This document shows positions 8,394-17,292 of a stretch of DNA of 64,000 bases, one piece after another. Made by a program: the position numbers and the translations under genes. The stretch's first letter is position 1, and the number at the start of each line of letters is the position of its first letter. Source of the stretch: Ramlibacter algicola (lineage in GTDB: Bacteria; Pseudomonadota; Gammaproteobacteria; Burkholderiales; Burkholderiaceae_C). The stretch spans positions 2,852,001 through 2,916,000 of the forward strand of contig NZ_JAEDAO010000001.1 in assembly GCF_016641735.1 (NCBI RefSeq). The letters are read 5' to 3'. The notes beneath the pieces were generated by a model. The model was not told the origin of the DNA. It saw only the letters and a list, made by a program, of their open reading frames with translations, and did not search any database.

Positions 8394-9383
8394 ATGCGGC
8401 TGGCGCGCCTTCCCTCTTCGTTGTTCTCGGTGGTGATGGCCACCGGCATCGTCGGCCTGGCCTCGGCCCAGGCCGGCTTCCGCTTCGCCGCCCTCGCGTT
8501 CCAGGGCATCGCCGCCTTCGCCCTGGCGGCCTGCTGGCTGCTCTACCTCGGCCGCCTCGCGCGCACGCGCCACGTGGTCGCGCAGGAACTCGCCGACCGC
8601 CGCCTGGCGCCCGGGCACTGGACCGCGGTTGCAGGCACGTCGGTCGTGGGCAGCGGGTGCGCGGTGCTGTGGGCCGACGTGCACTGGGCGGCCGCCCTGC
8701 TCGCGCTCGCGGCCACGGCCTGGCTCATCGTCACGGTGTCGATCGCCATCCATGTCGCGAGGGCACGAGCACCGGCAGCGCCGGTCGGCGCGCCTTGGCT
8801 GCTCGCGGTCGTCGCCCTGCAATCGCTGGCCGTGCTGGTCGGCTTCGTGTCGCCGGCGACCGCCACGCCGCTGCAGGCGTGGCTCGACACTGCGGCCCTC
8901 ACCGCATGGCTGGCGGGGATCGCGATCTACCTCGTGCTGGCCATCCTGCTGGTGCGCCAACTGCTGCGCGGGCTCGACCGCATCGACTTCACGCCGGCCT
9001 GGTGGATCACCATGGGCGCGATGGCGATCTCCGCGCTCGCGGGTGCGCAGCTCGTCCTCGACGCGCCCGGCGTGCCCGTCCTGCAGCCGCTGCTGCCCGT
9101 CCTGCGCGCCGGCACGCTGGCGTGCTGGACCGTCGGCACGGCCTGGCTGCCGCTGCTGGTCGTGCTGCAGGTGCGGCGCGGCTCCTGGCGCTACGACTTC
9201 AGCCTGTGGACGGCCGTGTTCCCGCTCGGCATGTACAGCATGGCGAGCGCGCGGATGGGCACGGCGCTCGGCCTGCCCGCGCTGCACGCGGTCGCTGGAG
9301 CCGCCGTCTGGGTCGCGATCGCGGCCTGGCTGGCCACGGCCGGCGGCCTCTTGCGCCGCATGGCAGCCCGGCCGGCGCGCTGA
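8394..9383 (+). CDS. TehA/SLAC1-family membrane transporter
   Basis: 329 residues with about ten hydrophobic helices and the opening pattern of the tellurite-resistance/dicarboxylate transporter (TDT) family: a short basic start, then SSLFSVVMATGIVGLAS. Later segments match the family (TPAWWITMGAMAISALAG, SLWTAVFPLGMYS). Family members include TehA, the yeast malate carrier Mae1 and plant anion channel SLAC1. The substrate, an anion or a weak acid, cannot be read from sequence. It starts 32 bases after the PhyH gene and could share its transcript. Confidence 0.8.
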   Translation: MRLARLPSSLFSVVMATGIVGLASAQAGFRFAALAFQGIAAFALAACWLLYLGRLARTRHVVAQELADRRLAPGHWTAVAGTSVVGSGCAVLWADVHWAAALLALAATAWLIVTVSIAIHVARARAPAAPVGAPWLLAVVALQSLAVLVGFVSPATATPLQAWLDTAALTAWLAGIAIYLVLAILLVRQLLRGLDRIDFTPAWWITMGAMAISALAGAQLVLDAPGVPVLQPLLPVLRAGTLACWTVGTAWLPLLVVLQVRRGSWRYDFSLWTAVFPLGMYSMASARMGTALGLPALHAVAGAAVWVAIAAWLATAGGLLRRMAARPAR

Positions 9384-9408
9384 CCGCCCCACTCCATCCA
9401 GCCTTCCT

Positions 9409-9440
9409 GCAGTTCGTCGCGCCTTGCGGCAGTTCGTCGC
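9409..9440. repeat. 12-base direct repeat upstream of a small exported protein gene
   Basis: GCAGTTCGTCGC occurs at 9409-9420 and again at 9429-9440, a 20-base period (about two helical turns). It sits about 80 bases before the small gene at 9518. The spacing would suit a regulator binding the same DNA face, but no regulator is identified. Confidence 0.4.
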
Positions 9441-9517
9441 AACCGCCTCGCGGCATCGGCGTACGGTGCCTAGAGTTCGCTCCATCGAAGCCTGAAACGC
9501 ACTGCAAGGAGCCACCC

Positions 9518-9763
9518 ATGACCACCGCCACCCACCACACCACGCCCTCGCTGCTGTCCCCGCTCCTGCGTGCCGGCATCGCCGTCGCCGCCGTGGCCTT
9601 CGTGGCCGGCGCGTGGATCGAAGCGGGCCAGTCGAGCCACCAGGCCGTGCAGGTCGCCCGCGGCCAGATCGAGCGCACGTACGTCACGCTGCCGGCGGTC
9701 GACGTGGTCGCCACCCGCCCGGCGAACGTCGCCGCCACTTCCTCGCGCCGCACCGCGTTCTGA
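9518..9763 (+). CDS. small membrane-anchored or exported protein of unknown function
   Basis: Encodes 81 residues preceded by AAGGA at 9506-9510. Residues 18-35 form one hydrophobic segment (GIAVAAVAFVAGAW), followed by a polar tail rich in Ala, Thr and Val. It could be a signal anchor or a cleaved signal peptide. No domain is recognised. Its isolated position, good ribosome-binding site and following terminator support a real, separately transcribed gene. A 12-base direct repeat lies in the likely promoter. Confidence 0.55.
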   Translation: MTTATHHTTPSLLSPLLRAGIAVAAVAFVAGAWIEAGQSSHQAVQVARGQIERTYVTLPAVDVVATRPANVAATSSRRTAF

Positions 9764-9788
9764 GCACCTCCGTTTCCGGACCTTCCCC

Positions 9789-9811
9789 GCCCGCTTCGGC
9801 GGGCTTTTTTT
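9789..9811 (+). terminator. Rho-independent terminator after the small 9518 gene
   Basis: GCCCGC and GCGGGC form a six-base stem with a TTCG loop, followed by seven T residues. It lies 26 bases past the stop of the small gene and before the next same-strand gene, separating their transcription. Confidence 0.85.
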
Positions 9812-9851
9812 CGCGTGCGCCACAATCGCGCCGCACGAGGAGAAGCACGAC

Positions 9852-10703
9852 ATGAGCGCACGCGCATGGTGGCTGCTGGCATGCGCCGGCCTGGCGAACG
9901 TGGCTGTGGGGCAGACGACGACGCCTTGCCCGCCGCCGCTGGCCTACGAGCAGTGGACCGCCGACACGCACCCGGTGCGCGCACTGTCGATCGACGGCCC
10001 CCGGGGCGGCCGACTCGCCTACCTGCCGGCGGAGCACTCGCGCGATCCGGCGCATCCGCAGCTCGCCGGCATCGAACGCGCGTGGAACGACCTGCATCCG
10101 ACGCTGGCGTTCTACGAGGGACCGAACCGTCCGATCGCCGACAGCGCCGAAGCCACCGTGCGGCAGGCGGGCGAATCGGGCTTCGTTCGCTTCCTCGCGC
10201 AGCGCGACGGCGTGAAGCTCGCGCGGCTGGAGCCGCCGCCGCAGGACGAAGCCGCCTCCGTGCGCGAGCGCTTCGGCGCCGAGCGCACCGAGCTGTTCTA
10301 CCTGCTGCGTGAAGCGGCTCAGCAACGTGACCGCCGGGGCGCGTCGCCTGAGGCACTGAAGGCGTCGATGGCGCAGCTGATCCCGCGAATGGCTGCCCTG
10401 CCCGGCATGCAGCCCGTGATCCGCAGCGTCGACGACCTGCAGGCCGCGTATGCACGCCACTGGACGTCGCCCGCGAACTGGTGGGAGGCGCCGATGGCCT
10501 GGTTCGATCCGCTGAAGGACGGCAAGGACACAGGCGGCGTGTTCACCAACGACGTGAACCGCGCCTCCAGCGCGTTCCGCAACGTCCACATGGTGCGCGT
10601 GCTGTCGCAAGCGGTGCGCGATGGCCAGCGCGTGATCGCGGTGGTCGGCGGCAACCACGTGCCGCTGCAGGAAGCGGCGCTGCGCTGCGAGATCGCTCGC
10701 TAG
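9852..10703 (+). CDS. exported protein, possibly TraB/GumN-like
   Basis: 283 residues with a signal peptide of about 20 residues (ending AVGQTTT). The mature part has LAYLPAEHS near residue 57, FYEGPNR, a RFLAQRDGV stretch and a terminal VIAVVGGNHVPLQ. This layout, with an early His/Glu patch and a late GGNH-like motif, is reminiscent of TraB/PrgY/GumN proteins, some of which are metal-dependent proteases. The match is by pattern only. The gene stands alone between a terminator and a convergent acetyltransferase. Confidence 0.5.
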   Translation: MSARAWWLLACAGLANVAVGQTTTPCPPPLAYEQWTADTHPVRALSIDGPRGGRLAYLPAEHSRDPAHPQLAGIERAWNDLHPTLAFYEGPNRPIADSAEATVRQAGESGFVRFLAQRDGVKLARLEPPPQDEAASVRERFGAERTELFYLLREAAQQRDRRGASPEALKASMAQLIPRMAALPGMQPVIRSVDDLQAAYARHWTSPANWWEAPMAWFDPLKDGKDTGGVFTNDVNRASSAFRNVHMVRVLSQAVRDGQRVIAVVGGNHVPLQEAALRCEIAR

Positions 10704-10707
10704 CGCG

Positions 10708-11520
10708 TCACAGCCCGCGCCGCATCCAGACCTGGTGCAGCGGCAGGCGCTTGGCGCCGAGCCGCTCGAGCGCCTCCCCGCCAACGCCGGGACGCTGCAG
10801 TTGCGGCACGTGCAGCGAGCGCCGCGGATGCGCGCGTCGCACGGCTCGCAACAAGCGTTCCGCATCCTGCTGCCCCGGTTCGCGGTCCAGCAGGCTGTGC
10901 ACGTGCAGCCGCTGGTCGCCGAGCAGGGACACGATCACTTGCGCCTGGCCTTCGCGAAATGCCAGCAGCCCCGGCAACGCGCGCAGCGACGCCGGCGTGA
11001 CCTGCAGCGGCAGGTCGATGCCGCACTGCTCCAGCCAGCCGAACGCGTCGTCGAGATCCACCGCCGGTGGCGCCGCAGCAGCATCGCCGCCAGGGGCCGC
11101 AAGCTCGTAGCCATGCAGCGCATCCACCACGCGGAAGCCGCGCCCTTCGTACAGGCGCAGCGCGCGCGTGTTCTGCGCGAAGCATTCGAGTTCGACCTGC
11201 CTGCAGCCGGTCTGCCTGGCGCGGTCGATGAAATCGTCCAGCAGCGCCGGCGCGGCGCCGGTGCCGCGCGCAGCCGGCACCGCCCCCATCGTCGCGAGCC
11301 GCCAGCTGCCGCACGCCGGCCGCGGCGCCACGAAGCAGAAGGCGGCCGGCGCGCCTTCGCGCATTGCCACCCTGCTCAGCGCCAGGTCCACGCCCTGGCG
11401 CCCGAGAAACGTCGGCCACTGCGCGACCGACAACTGGAACGGCCCGATCAGGTAGTCGGCGAAGGCCTCGACAAACGCCGCATGCAGCGCAACCGCATCG
11501 ATTCCATCGCCCCTCTCCAC
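10708..11520 (-). CDS. GNAT-family N-acetyltransferase
   Basis: 270 residues from a GTG at 11520 preceded by GAAGGCGGA; longer readings run into the upstream peptidase gene. The first 150 residues carry the GNAT fold. The acetyl-CoA loop appears as VPAARGTGAAPALLDDFI, and the late strand as CFAQNTRALRLYEGRGF. The C-terminal 120 residues (from about 155) form a second region without a recognised domain, possibly a degenerate GNAT repeat. The gene follows the M3 peptidase by 13 bases and is probably cotranscribed. Acceptor substrate unknown. Confidence 0.72.
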   Translation of the reverse strand: MERGDGIDAVALHAAFVEAFADYLIGPFQLSVAQWPTFLGRQGVDLALSRVAMREGAPAAFCFVAPRPACGSWRLATMGAVPAARGTGAAPALLDDFIDRARQTGCRQVELECFAQNTRALRLYEGRGFRVVDALHGYELAAPGGDAAAAPPAVDLDDAFGWLEQCGIDLPLQVTPASLRALPGLLAFREGQAQVIVSLLGDQRLHVHSLLDREPGQQDAERLLRAVRRAHPRRSLHVPQLQRPGVGGEALERLGAKRLPLHQVWMRRGL

Positions 11521-11533
11521 GGGGAGTCCGCCT

Positions 11534-13333
11534 TCAGGCAAAGCTCGCCTCCAGCTCGTCCACCATCCGCCCGACAGAAGCCACCGCATCGCGGACCGGC
11601 TGCGGCGACGCCAGGTCGATGCCCACCTGTCGCATCAACTCCAGCGGCGGCAGCGTGCCACCGGCGCGCAGCACGTCCAGCCAGCCGGCGAACACCGCAT
11701 CGCCTTCGCGGCGCGCTTTCTCGGCCAACGCCGTCGCGGCGACCAGCCCGACGGAGTACGTGTACGGGTACAGGCCGATGTAGTAGTGCGGCTGGCGCAT
11801 CCAGGTCATCGCGGCGCCTTCGTCGATGGTCACCGTGTCGCCCCAGAACTTCTGCAGGATCGCCTGCTTGCGCTCGTTGAGCAGCTGGGCGGTGACGCCC
11901 TCGCCCGCCTCCGCCGCGCGGTACACCTGCCGCTGCAACTCGGCTTCCAGCAGGTGGGTGACGAAGTTGTGGTGGTAGGTGCCCAGCACCTGCATCAGCA
12001 CCCAGCGGCGCATGCGCGCGTCGCCGCTGGCCTGCAGCACCTGCCGCGCGAGCAGCACCTCGTTCATGATCGACGGCGCCTCCACGAACGGCATCGCCGG
12101 GTGCGTGTTCACGTAGCGCTGGCTGCCGCCGGCCAGCTCGAAGTGGCCCGCGTGCCCCAGCTCGTGCGCGAGGATGAACGCGTCGCGCATCGAGTCCGTC
12201 CACGTCATGAGGATGTACGGATGCACCCGGTACGGCGAGGCACAGAACGCGCCGGACGACTTGCCCGTGTTGTCGGCCCGATCGATCCAGCGGCGCTGGA
12301 AGGCGTCGCGCACCAGCTGCTGGTACGCCGGGCCCATCGGCGCCACGGCTTGCAGGATCAGGTCCTCGGCTTCGGCGAAGGTGATGCGCGGCGAGTACGC
12401 CGCATCCAGCGGCGCCTTGACGTCGCAGTACAGCAGCCTGTCCAGGCCCAGCACCCGCTGGCGCAGGCGCGCGTAGCGCTGCATGTGCGGCGCGAGCTCG
12501 GCCTGGATCGTGTCCAGCACGTTCGTATACAGCTCGTGCGGCACCTTGTGCTGGTGCAGCAGGAACTCCTCGGTGCTCGTGTAGCCGCGCGCCTTGGCCA
12601 GCACCACGTTCTTGGTCACCTCGGTGCCGAACGTCGCGGCGAAAGTGTTCTGGTACGGCACGAGCCCCTCGCAGAACGACTTCCACGCGGCGCGGCGCAG
12701 CTCGTGGTCGGGCGACCCCTCGTACGTCCACTCGTAGAGGTTGAACGAGTTCGGGTACTCCTTGCCGCCGGCCGTGAACGGCGCGAACTGCATGTCGCCG
12801 CTCTTGCCGCGCTGGTAGATGGTGAACGGCGCCTCGAGCACCTCGCCCAGGCTCGCGAGCACGCGCTCGGTCTCGGCCGACAGCATGTGCGGCTTCAGGC
12901 TCGCGAGGTCGTCCAGGCTGGTGCGGTGCGCGGCCAGCGCCGGCTGCTCGGCGAGGTACCGATCCACGGTGCCGTCCGGCAGCGCGAGGATCTCGGTGTC
13001 GACGAACTTGGTCGCGGCGTCCACGCGCGCCGCCACGCCGCCGGCTTGCGACAGGTCGGCCTGGTGCGCCGGATCGCCGCCGTCCCCGGCATTGCGCAAG
13101 CTCGCGAAGATGCATGCGCGTTGCAGGCGGGCCTGCAGGACGTCGCGTGCATCGAGGCACGCCAGCAATCGGCCCGCGCCTTCGCCGAGCCGGCCGCGGT
13201 GCACCGTCACCGTCTCCAGCGCCTGCTCGATCGAGGCGAGCTCGGCCAACCATGCGTCGCGCGTGGCGAACAGATCGGCCAGGTTCCACGTCTGCTCGGG
13301 ATCGACTTCGGCGCGCGTGAGGGGCTTGTTCAT
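11534..13333 (-). CDS. pepF: M3-family oligoendopeptidase F-like metallopeptidase
   Basis: Encodes 599 residues, the usual size of PepF/oligoendopeptidase F. The zinc site is HELGH at 390-394, with the third ligand probably Glu in FVEAPSIMNE about 25 residues later. The N-terminal half is the helical M3B domain, including GKSGDMQFAPF. A catalytic-site tyrosine/histidine patch, RQPHYYIGLYPYTYS, is near 530. These cytoplasmic enzymes degrade short peptides. There is no signal peptide. The ATG at 13333 is the only start consistent with the conserved N-terminus. Confidence 0.92.
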   Translation of the reverse strand: MNKPLTRAEVDPEQTWNLADLFATRDAWLAELASIEQALETVTVHRGRLGEGAGRLLACLDARDVLQARLQRACIFASLRNAGDGGDPAHQADLSQAGGVAARVDAATKFVDTEILALPDGTVDRYLAEQPALAAHRTSLDDLASLKPHMLSAETERVLASLGEVLEAPFTIYQRGKSGDMQFAPFTAGGKEYPNSFNLYEWTYEGSPDHELRRAAWKSFCEGLVPYQNTFAATFGTEVTKNVVLAKARGYTSTEEFLLHQHKVPHELYTNVLDTIQAELAPHMQRYARLRQRVLGLDRLLYCDVKAPLDAAYSPRITFAEAEDLILQAVAPMGPAYQQLVRDAFQRRWIDRADNTGKSSGAFCASPYRVHPYILMTWTDSMRDAFILAHELGHAGHFELAGGSQRYVNTHPAMPFVEAPSIMNEVLLARQVLQASGDARMRRWVLMQVLGTYHHNFVTHLLEAELQRQVYRAAEAGEGVTAQLLNERKQAILQKFWGDTVTIDEGAAMTWMRQPHYYIGLYPYTYSVGLVAATALAEKARREGDAVFAGWLDVLRAGGTLPPLELMRQVGIDLASPQPVRDAVASVGRMVDELEASFA

Positions 13334-13406
13334 GGCCAAAGTATCGCCTGCTGGGCCAGCGCCTCCCGCCGGGAACCTTTGGCGCGCGGTCGAGGTCCAC
13401 CCTGCC

Positions 13407-13871
13407 ATGCTGCGTGCCTTCCGCGACCTCCTGAACGACATCCTTCCTTCCGACACCGCCGCCCCGCCGGGCGAGCCGTCCTTGCGCCTCGCGGCGGCCG
13501 TGCTGCTGATGGAAGTGATGCGCGCCGACGGCGGCGGCATCGGCGCCGACGAGCGCCATGCCGCGGCCGTGGCCCTGCAGGAGCAGTTCGGCCTGGCCGA
13601 CGGGGAATGGGAACCGCTGCTGCGCCAGGCCGAACAGGAATCGCGCACGGCCTACGACTACTTCCGCTTCACCAATCCCCTGGACCAGCAGCTGGCACAG
13701 CCCGCCAAGGTCGACTTCATCGAAGCGATGTGGCGCGTCGCGCTGGCCGACGACCAGCTCGGCGTGGCGGAGAACTCGGTGATCCGGCAGGTGGCCGAGC
13801 TGCTGCACGTCACGCACGGCGAGTACATCGCCGCCAAGCTGCATGCGCGCGAGGCGCAGGGCGCAGCCTGA
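13407..13871 (+). CDS. TerB-like (tellurite resistance TerB / DjlA N-terminal-like) protein
   Basis: A 154-residue all-helical cytoplasmic protein. The pattern LRLAAAVLLMEVMRADGG, then DERHAAAVALQEQFGL, and VDFIEAMWRVALADDQLGVAEN is typical of TerB domains, whose paired Asp/Glu helices bind metal ions. It shares a 73-base divergent intergenic region with the pepF gene. Its stop codon abuts that of the convergent amidase gene with no base between. A stress or membrane role is known for some family members but not indicated here. Confidence 0.8.
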   Translation: MLRAFRDLLNDILPSDTAAPPGEPSLRLAAAVLLMEVMRADGGGIGADERHAAAVALQEQFGLADGEWEPLLRQAEQESRTAYDYFRFTNPLDQQLAQPAKVDFIEAMWRVALADDQLGVAENSVIRQVAELLHVTHGEYIAAKLHAREAQGAA

Positions 13872-15311
13872 TCAGGCGCCGGGCGGGCGCAACGCGAAGA
13901 AGTCGGGCCGCACCGCCTCGTAGCCCGCCGCCACGTCCAGCAGGAAGGCATCCGCGCCATGCGGCGCGAGCAGCTGCACGCCCATGGGCCAGCCCCGCTG
14001 CGGATGGAATGCGGCGGGCAGGCTGATCGCGGGCAGCGCGCCGAGCGTCGCGTAGATCGTGCACTCCATCCAGCGGTGGTAGGTGTCCATCGCGCGGCCG
14101 GCAACGGATTGCGGCCAGCGCTGCCCGACCGGGAACGGCCAGGCCTGCGCGACCGGCAGCGCCAGGACATCCCAGCGCTCGAACAGCCTTCGCAGGTGGT
14201 GGAACCAGCGCGTGCGCTGCTGGCTCGCGGCGTGGAATTGCGCGAACGTCAGCTCCCGCGAGCCCTCGTATTCCCACAGCGCTTCCGGCTTGATCTGCTC
14301 CCGCGCGTTCGGCAGCGCGAGCAGCGCCTGCACGCGCGGACCCACGAGCGCACGCCGCCACGTGAGCCAGCAGTCCCACAGCGGCGCCGGATCGACGCCG
14401 AGCGCCGCGTCTTCCACGATCGCGCCGGCGTCTTCGAAATGCGCCAGGCCCCCGCGGCACGCATCGAGCACGCCGTCTTCGGTGGCGAGATGGCCGCCGA
14501 GATCACCCAGCCAGCCGACCTTCAAGCCACGCAAGGCCGATGCGCGATCGGCGCGCGGCGTCCACTCGAAGCGCGACTGCAGTGACAACGGGACGCGCGC
14601 ATCCGGCCCGGCTTGCACCTGCAGCAGGCGCGCGACGTCGTCGACCGTGCGGCCCATCGGCCCTTCGGTGCCGAGCTGCTCGACCCACACGTCCGGTCCC
14701 GGACCGAGCGGCACGCGCCCGGAGGTGGGCCGCATGCCGATCACGTGGTTCCAGCCGGCCGGGTTGCGGAGCGACCCCATGAAGTCCGAGCCATCGGCGA
14801 CCGGCAGCAGGCGCTGCGCGAGAGCGACGGCCGCGCCGCCGCTGCTGCCGCCCGGGCTCACGGCGGGGTCCCAGGCATTGCGCGTCGCGCCGAACAGTTC
14901 GTTGAACGTGTGCGATCCCAAGCCAAGCTCGGGCGTGTTGGTGCGACCGACCACGATGCAGCCGGCCGCGCGCATGCGTTCGACCATCACGCTGTCCCGC
15001 GGCGCGCGGTGCTTCGCCAGCAGCGGGCTGCCGCGCGTGGTCGGGAAGCCGGTCGTCTCCGAGAGGTCCTTGATCGCCTGCGGGATTCCGTGCAGCCAGC
15101 CGCGGCTCTCGCCGCGCGCCAGCTCCGCGTCACGCTCGTCCGCCAGCGCGAGCAGCGCCTCGTCGGGCGCCAGGTTCACGATGGCGTTGAACGCCGGGTT
15201 GATGCGGTGGATGCGTTCCAGGAACGCCTGCATCACCTCGCGGCAGGAGACCTGGCGCGCGTGGATGCGCGCCGAAAGTTGCGATGCGTCGAAATCCGTC
15301 AGCTCGCCCAC
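13872..15311 (-). CDS. amidase-signature family amidase
   Basis: Spans 479 residues. The Ser-cisSer-Lys triad is visible: K81 in GIPQAIKDL, cis-Ser S156 in VSPGGSSGGAA and nucleophile S180 in DGSDFMGSLRNPA. The region around the nucleophile has DFMGS where most members have DxGGS, a modest deviation. Family enzymes hydrolyse amides such as indoleacetamide, nicotinamide analogues or aryl amides. Because Gln/Asn recognition loops are absent it is unlikely to be GatA. Context gives no substrate. There is no signal peptide. Confidence 0.88.
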   Translation of the reverse strand: MGELTDFDASQLSARIHARQVSCREVMQAFLERIHRINPAFNAIVNLAPDEALLALADERDAELARGESRGWLHGIPQAIKDLSETTGFPTTRGSPLLAKHRAPRDSVMVERMRAAGCIVVGRTNTPELGLGSHTFNELFGATRNAWDPAVSPGGSSGGAAVALAQRLLPVADGSDFMGSLRNPAGWNHVIGMRPTSGRVPLGPGPDVWVEQLGTEGPMGRTVDDVARLLQVQAGPDARVPLSLQSRFEWTPRADRASALRGLKVGWLGDLGGHLATEDGVLDACRGGLAHFEDAGAIVEDAALGVDPAPLWDCWLTWRRALVGPRVQALLALPNAREQIKPEALWEYEGSRELTFAQFHAASQQRTRWFHHLRRLFERWDVLALPVAQAWPFPVGQRWPQSVAGRAMDTYHRWMECTIYATLGALPAISLPAAFHPQRGWPMGVQLLAPHGADAFLLDVAAGYEAVRPDFFALRPPGA

Positions 15312-15339
15312 GGTGGAGGCAGGCCCCGCGCGGCGGCGC

Positions 15340-15525
15340 TCAGGGCTGGGGCGCGGGCGGCGGCTGGTCGGGGCCGCCCTCGGGCTGCTCTGCCGACTGC
15401 TCGTCGTCCTGGGCCGGGCCGACGCCGGCCTTCCGGTCGGCGCGGGCCTTCAGCTTGTCTTCCTTCTTGCGCTGCTTGGCCAATTCTTTCTGGCGCTTCT
15501 CGAATCCGTAATTGGGTTTGGGCAC
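15340..15525 (-). CDS. small highly charged cytoplasmic protein
   Basis: Encodes 61 residues from a GTG at 15525 with AAGGA upstream. It opens PKPNYGFEKRQKELAKQRKK, a very basic helix, and ends in an acidic/proline-rich tail (QPEGGPDQPPPAPQP). The KPNYxxEKRQKELAKKKK pattern recurs in short betaproteobacterial proteins of unknown role. The charge pattern suggests nucleic-acid contact, but that is inference. It stands alone between the HAD and amidase genes on the same strand. Confidence 0.6.
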   Translation of the reverse strand: MPKPNYGFEKRQKELAKQRKKEDKLKARADRKAGVGPAQDDEQSAEQPEGGPDQPPPAPQP

Positions 15526-15617
15526 GGCGCCGTTCCTTCGGTTGCGATGCAGCCAATGTAAGCCATACCGTCGCAGGCCGGAATGCCGGCGCCCGCGCAA
15601 GCTCTGCGGGACGGGCC

Positions 15618-16367
15618 TCAGCCCGGGCTGGCCGTCGTCTTCAACGGATCCTCGGCCGGCGCCAGCACGCCGAGGAGGTCGGACGTCGTGCGCAGCACCA
15701 GGTGCGCGCCGGTCGCGCGCAGTTCGTCTTCGGTGCCGAAGCCGCACAGCACGCCGACGGTCTGCGCCTGCGCCGCCAGGCCGGTGCGGATGTCGATGGT
15801 GGTGTCGCCGATCATCAGGCACTCGTGCGGCGCGACGCCCATCTGCGCGGCCGCATGGAGCAAGGGCTCGGGATGCGGTTTCATCCGCGCCGTCGTCTGC
15901 GCGCCGATGACGGCGGCGAAGTGCTCGCGCACGCCGTAGTGCCGCAGGAAGCGGTCCACGCGCGCGGCGCCGCCGGTGGAGATCGTGCACATCGGGAAGC
16001 GATCGGCCAGCGCGACCAGCATCTCCTGCACGCCCGGCACCATCTCGTGCGGCACCTCGTCGATCGCTTCCGGGTTGCGCGTGTGCGCCGGGTCGACGCC
16101 GCGGCGCTTGATGGCCTGCAGCCGCTCGCGCAGCCGCGTCAGCGGCACGTCCCAGCCCAGCTCGTCGAGCTTGGCATACGCGCCATGCACCGGCGTCTCG
16201 GCCGCCATCACCACCTGCCGCGCCACGCGCTCGGCCCGGCGGCCGCTCACCAGCGGGACGGCGTCGATCCACGTGGCCAGCCGCGCCACGATGTGGTCAT
16301 CCGTGTCGGCCAGCGTGCCGTCGACGTCGAAGCAGAGGGCGCGGATGCGCCCGAAGTCCAGCCCCAT
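15618..16367 (-). CDS. HAD-superfamily phosphatase
   Basis: 249 residues. Motif I is FDVDGTLAD with nucleophile D14 and D16. Motif II is CTISTGG near 129. Motif III and IV appear as K163-PHPEPLL and LMIGDTTIDI near 183. The helical cap from about 20 to 90 is of the phosphoglycolate phosphatase / beta-phosphoglucomutase type. It probably dephosphorylates a small sugar phosphate or phosphoglycolate. No operon partners give a hint, since the neighbours are unrelated genes. Confidence 0.85.
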   Translation of the reverse strand: MGLDFGRIRALCFDVDGTLADTDDHIVARLATWIDAVPLVSGRRAERVARQVVMAAETPVHGAYAKLDELGWDVPLTRLRERLQAIKRRGVDPAHTRNPEAIDEVPHEMVPGVQEMLVALADRFPMCTISTGGAARVDRFLRHYGVREHFAAVIGAQTTARMKPHPEPLLHAAAQMGVAPHECLMIGDTTIDIRTGLAAQAQTVGVLCGFGTEDELRATGAHLVLRTTSDLLGVLAPAEDPLKTTASPG

Positions 16368-16522
16368 GCACCCAAGCTAGCACCGGCGCCCGCGCGACTT
16401 CGTCGGACGAGGCGCCCAGCCAACACCGGCGCGACTCCCGGCACGCCTGTTCCCCCTGTAACAGGGAACCGGCGGCCTGCGGCTGAGCCTGCTCCCGGAT
16501 CGTTTCTAATAGCGGCCGACAC

Positions 16523-16542
16523 GCGGGCCCTTCGGGGCCCGC
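16523..16542. other. perfect hairpin immediately before the motor operon
   Basis: GCGGGCCC and GGGCCCGC form a perfect eight-base stem closed by TTCG, ending eight bases before the ATG at 16551. There is no T-tract on either strand. It occupies the place where a Shine-Dalgarno would normally lie, and none is visible. Confidence 0.6.
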
Positions 16543-16550
16543 TTCGATTC

Positions 16551-17291
16551 ATGGCCACCGCAACCCCCTTCTGCAGCCCCGACCTCGTGCGCCTCCTGGG
16601 CGGATGGGTTGCCGCGCCCGCGGCCGACATGGGGATGGACTTCGCCGAGCGGCTGGCGCTGCGGCTGGGGCCGCTGGACGCGATCGCGCTGCAGGGCCTG
16701 CACCAGCAGCTGCACGCGGGGCGTTTTCCGGCGCGACGCACGCCGGCCACGCTGGCGCGCACGCTCGGCGACGACGTCGAGCGCGTGCGAAATGCGCTCG
16801 ACAAGGCGATCGCGCAGGAGGTGGAACCCTTCTTCGAACTCCAGCTGCCCAGCCGCAAGGGCGAAGGCGCCCAGCCGCCGTCGATGGCCGACGCCATCGG
16901 CACCGGCTACCAGCGCCGCCACGCGGCCCTGCAGCGGCAGATGGAGCAGATGGCCGAGGCGCTGCGCGACCACGTGCGGTCGGTGCTCTCGGGCGCTGAA
17001 CCGCGGCTGCAGCAACTGGCCGCCATGGACGCGGTGCTGGAAAAAGTGCTCGCCGCGCGCGAACAGGCCGCCTGGCCGCGCACGGCCCGCGTCCTGGAAC
17101 AACGCTGGCGCCACTGGCGCCGCACGCACGATGCGCAGGCGCCGCAGGACGTCGCGGCCTGGACCGCGCCGGGCGGCTGGGTGCACGCCTTCGCGGCCGA
17201 ATGGCGCGAGGCGCTGCGCGCCGAGCGCGACCTGCGCCTGCAACCGGTGGCCGGCCTCGTCGAGGCCGCCGCCGAAGGACACGACCACTGA
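16551..17291 (+). CDS. DUF3348-like protein, first gene of motor operon
   Basis: Encodes 246 residues, mostly helical and without membrane segments or a signal peptide, so cytoplasmic. From memory of Burkholderiales gene order, the protein preceding DUF802 and OmpA-like genes carries DUF3348; residues such as FFELQLPSRKGEG and GTGYQRRHAALQRQ fit. Its stop is one base before the ATG of the MotA/ExbB-like gene, so it is translated with it. A regulator or cytoplasmic partner of the membrane complex is a guess. The start lies just after a strong hairpin. Confidence 0.65.
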   Translation: MATATPFCSPDLVRLLGGWVAAPAADMGMDFAERLALRLGPLDAIALQGLHQQLHAGRFPARRTPATLARTLGDDVERVRNALDKAIAQEVEPFFELQLPSRKGEGAQPPSMADAIGTGYQRRHAALQRQMEQMAEALRDHVRSVLSGAEPRLQQLAAMDAVLEKVLAAREQAAWPRTARVLEQRWRHWRRTHDAQAPQDVAAWTAPGGWVHAFAAEWREALRAERDLRLQPVAGLVEAAAEGHDH

Positions 17292-17292
17292 C

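Noticed and set aside
13958..14600. Plus-strand frames opposite the amidase gene
   Set aside because: The minus frame carries a complete amidase signature; the plus frames show no domain and typical shadow composition.
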